Assembly: GCF_029577735.1 (NCBI RefSeq) | Contig: NZ_JARQTO010000001.1 | Location: 62,001 to 126,000, forward strand | Source of the DNA: Exercitatus varius | GTDB lineage: Bacteria > Pseudomonadota > Gammaproteobacteria > Enterobacterales > Pasteurellaceae | DNA length: 64,000 bases | Direction of reading: 5' to 3' | Part shown: positions 63,136 through 64,000 of the stretch, piece after piece | Numbering within the stretch: position 1 is the stretch's first letter | Layout: every line of letters starts with the position of its first letter | The notes under the pieces: generated by a model | Database searches by the model: none | Told to the model about the DNA's origin: nothing | The model's input: only the letters and a program-made list of their open reading frames with translations | Made by a program: the position numbers and the translations under genes

Positions 63136-64000
63136 TTAGAAACAAAGACGAGCGGTATCTTGCGCGATAACCAATTCTTCATTTGTCGGGATCACCATTG
63201 CGATTGGCGTATTGTCTGCGGTGATAATACCTTCGTTACCGAAACGGGCGGCCAGATTTTTGTCGTGATCTAATTGATAACCGAACAATTTCAAGTGATT
63301 CAAGGTAATTTCACGCACATGAGCGGAGTTTTCACCGATACCGCCGGTAAATACGATGGCGTCTAAGCGTTCACCGATTACTGCCATATAAGAACCGATG
63401 TATTTTGCTAAACGATAGCAGTAAACGTCCATTGCGCGTCTTGCGGGTACGCGTAATGATTCGTCTTCGCTGTCATAGTTGTCTTCCGCAAAACGGCAGT
63501 CGCTGGTGACTTCCGTTAAACCCAAAATACCGGATTTTTTGGTTAAAGTCGTGTTGATCTCTTCCACGGACATACCCAATGTATCATGCATATAGAACAT
63601 GATCGCCGGGTCGATATCACCGCAGCGGGTGCCCATTACAATCCCTTCCAACGGCGTTAAACCCATTGAAGTGTCAATACATTGACCGTGACGAATTGCA
63701 GAAACGGAACCGCCGTTACCCAAGTGACAGGTAATCACGTTCACTTTATCTTCCGCTACGCCCAAACGTTTTGCCGCTTCGCGACTGACAAAATAGTGGC
63801 TGGTGCCGTGTGCGCCGTAACGACGAACACCGTGTTCTTTATATAAAGAATAAGGAAGGGCGTATAAGAACGCTTCTTCAGGCATAGTTTGATGGAAGGC
63901 CGTATCGAAAACCACCACGTTTTTTTCTTTTAAGTGCGGGAAAATTTTGAAGGCTTCTTTAATACCGATTAAGTGAGCAGGATTGTGTAACGGTGCGAAT
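63136..64000 (-). CDS. ackA: Acetate kinase AckA (partial, N-terminus outside window)
   Basis: Makes ATP and acetate from acetyl phosphate. The reading frame runs off the right edge; the visible 288 codons include PLHNPAHLIGIKEAF, VVVFDTAFHQTMP, YGAHGTSHYFVS, CHLGNGGSVSAIRHG and FTGGIGENSAHVRE, all typical of AckA. The missing N-terminus should be about 110 residues. It lies upstream of pta in the same direction. The start of transcription is outside the window. Confidence 0.95.
   Translation of the reverse strand, partial: FAPLHNPAHLIGIKEAFKIFPHLKEKNVVVFDTAFHQTMPEEAFLYALPYSLYKEHGVRRYGAHGTSHYFVSREAAKRLGVAEDKVNVITCHLGNGGSVSAIRHGQCIDTSMGLTPLEGIVMGTRCGDIDPAIMFYMHDTLGMSVEEINTTLTKKSGILGLTEVTSDCRFAEDNYDSEDESLRVPARRAMDVYCYRLAKYIGSYMAVIGERLDAIVFTGGIGENSAHVREITLNHLKLFGYQLDHDKNLAARFGNEGIITADNTPIAMVIPTNEELVIAQDTARLCF

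Overview
The window looks like chromosomal DNA of a Pasteurellaceae bacterium from the Haemophilus-type clade. The 9-bp DNA uptake signal AAGTGCGGT or its complement occurs about fifty times (counted by eye), often as facing pairs that form terminators. Gene content and moderate GC fit the Haemophilus/Aggregatibacter/Basfia ('Mannheimia' succiniciproducens)/Actinobacillus succinogenes group; the species is an inference.

Layout. 1-4.3 kb: gluconate/idonate catabolism (partial GntP permease, idnO, idnD, divergent idnK, convergent gntR), with two GntR-type operators and a perfect CRP site in the idnD-idnK gap. 4.5-11.6 kb: housekeeping genes yciO, rluB, cysB, pgsA, ilvE, then the sRNA gene gcvB divergent from gcvA, and rlmM. 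11.6-24.3 kb: an almost complete sulfate assimilation locus, with cysTWA divergent from sbp-cysG-cysH-cysD-cysN-cysJ-cysI. Its CysH carries the paired cysteines of [4Fe-4S] APS reductases and no cysC is present. 24.5-29.1 kb: TonB-dependent receptor plus a BtuFCD/FecBCD-type ABC importer. 29.1-35 kb: accessory DNA with a lipoprotein, an IS200/IS605-like end, a DUF72 gene, a Fic gene and an AT-rich gene joining an HD domain to an Hsp90-like ATPase. 35-39.8 kb: metH and metF.

39.9-45.4 kb: afuABC with two tandem copies of afuA, a fused double permease and a CRP-type site at the promoter, which fits sugar-phosphate rather than iron uptake. 45.6-50 kb: metR-azlC-azlD and moaA-moaC-moaD-moaE behind a probable Moco riboswitch. 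50.1-52.6 kb: sirB-like gene, kdsC, kdsD and the RNase P RNA gene. 52.7-60.6 kb: an eight-gene P19/FTR1 ferrous-iron uptake locus with a Fur-like box on its promoter. 60.7 kb: a candidate sRNA with a CRP site at about -60. 60.9-64 kb: pta and the truncated ackA.

Main leads: (1) the Fic/HD-Hsp90 ATPase island as a possible conflict or defence module; (2) an approximately 8.9 kb tract without any Haemophilus-type uptake signal (30.9-39.8 kb, including metH), while the only four perfect Actinobacillus pleuropneumoniae-type signals (ACAAGCGGT) lie at 28.2-38.4 kb, suggesting import from another Pasteurellaceae clade; (3) the candidate CRP-activated sRNA at 60.75 kb; (4) APS-reductase-type sulfate reduction; (5) the linkage of a possibly corrinoid-specific importer with B12-dependent metH.
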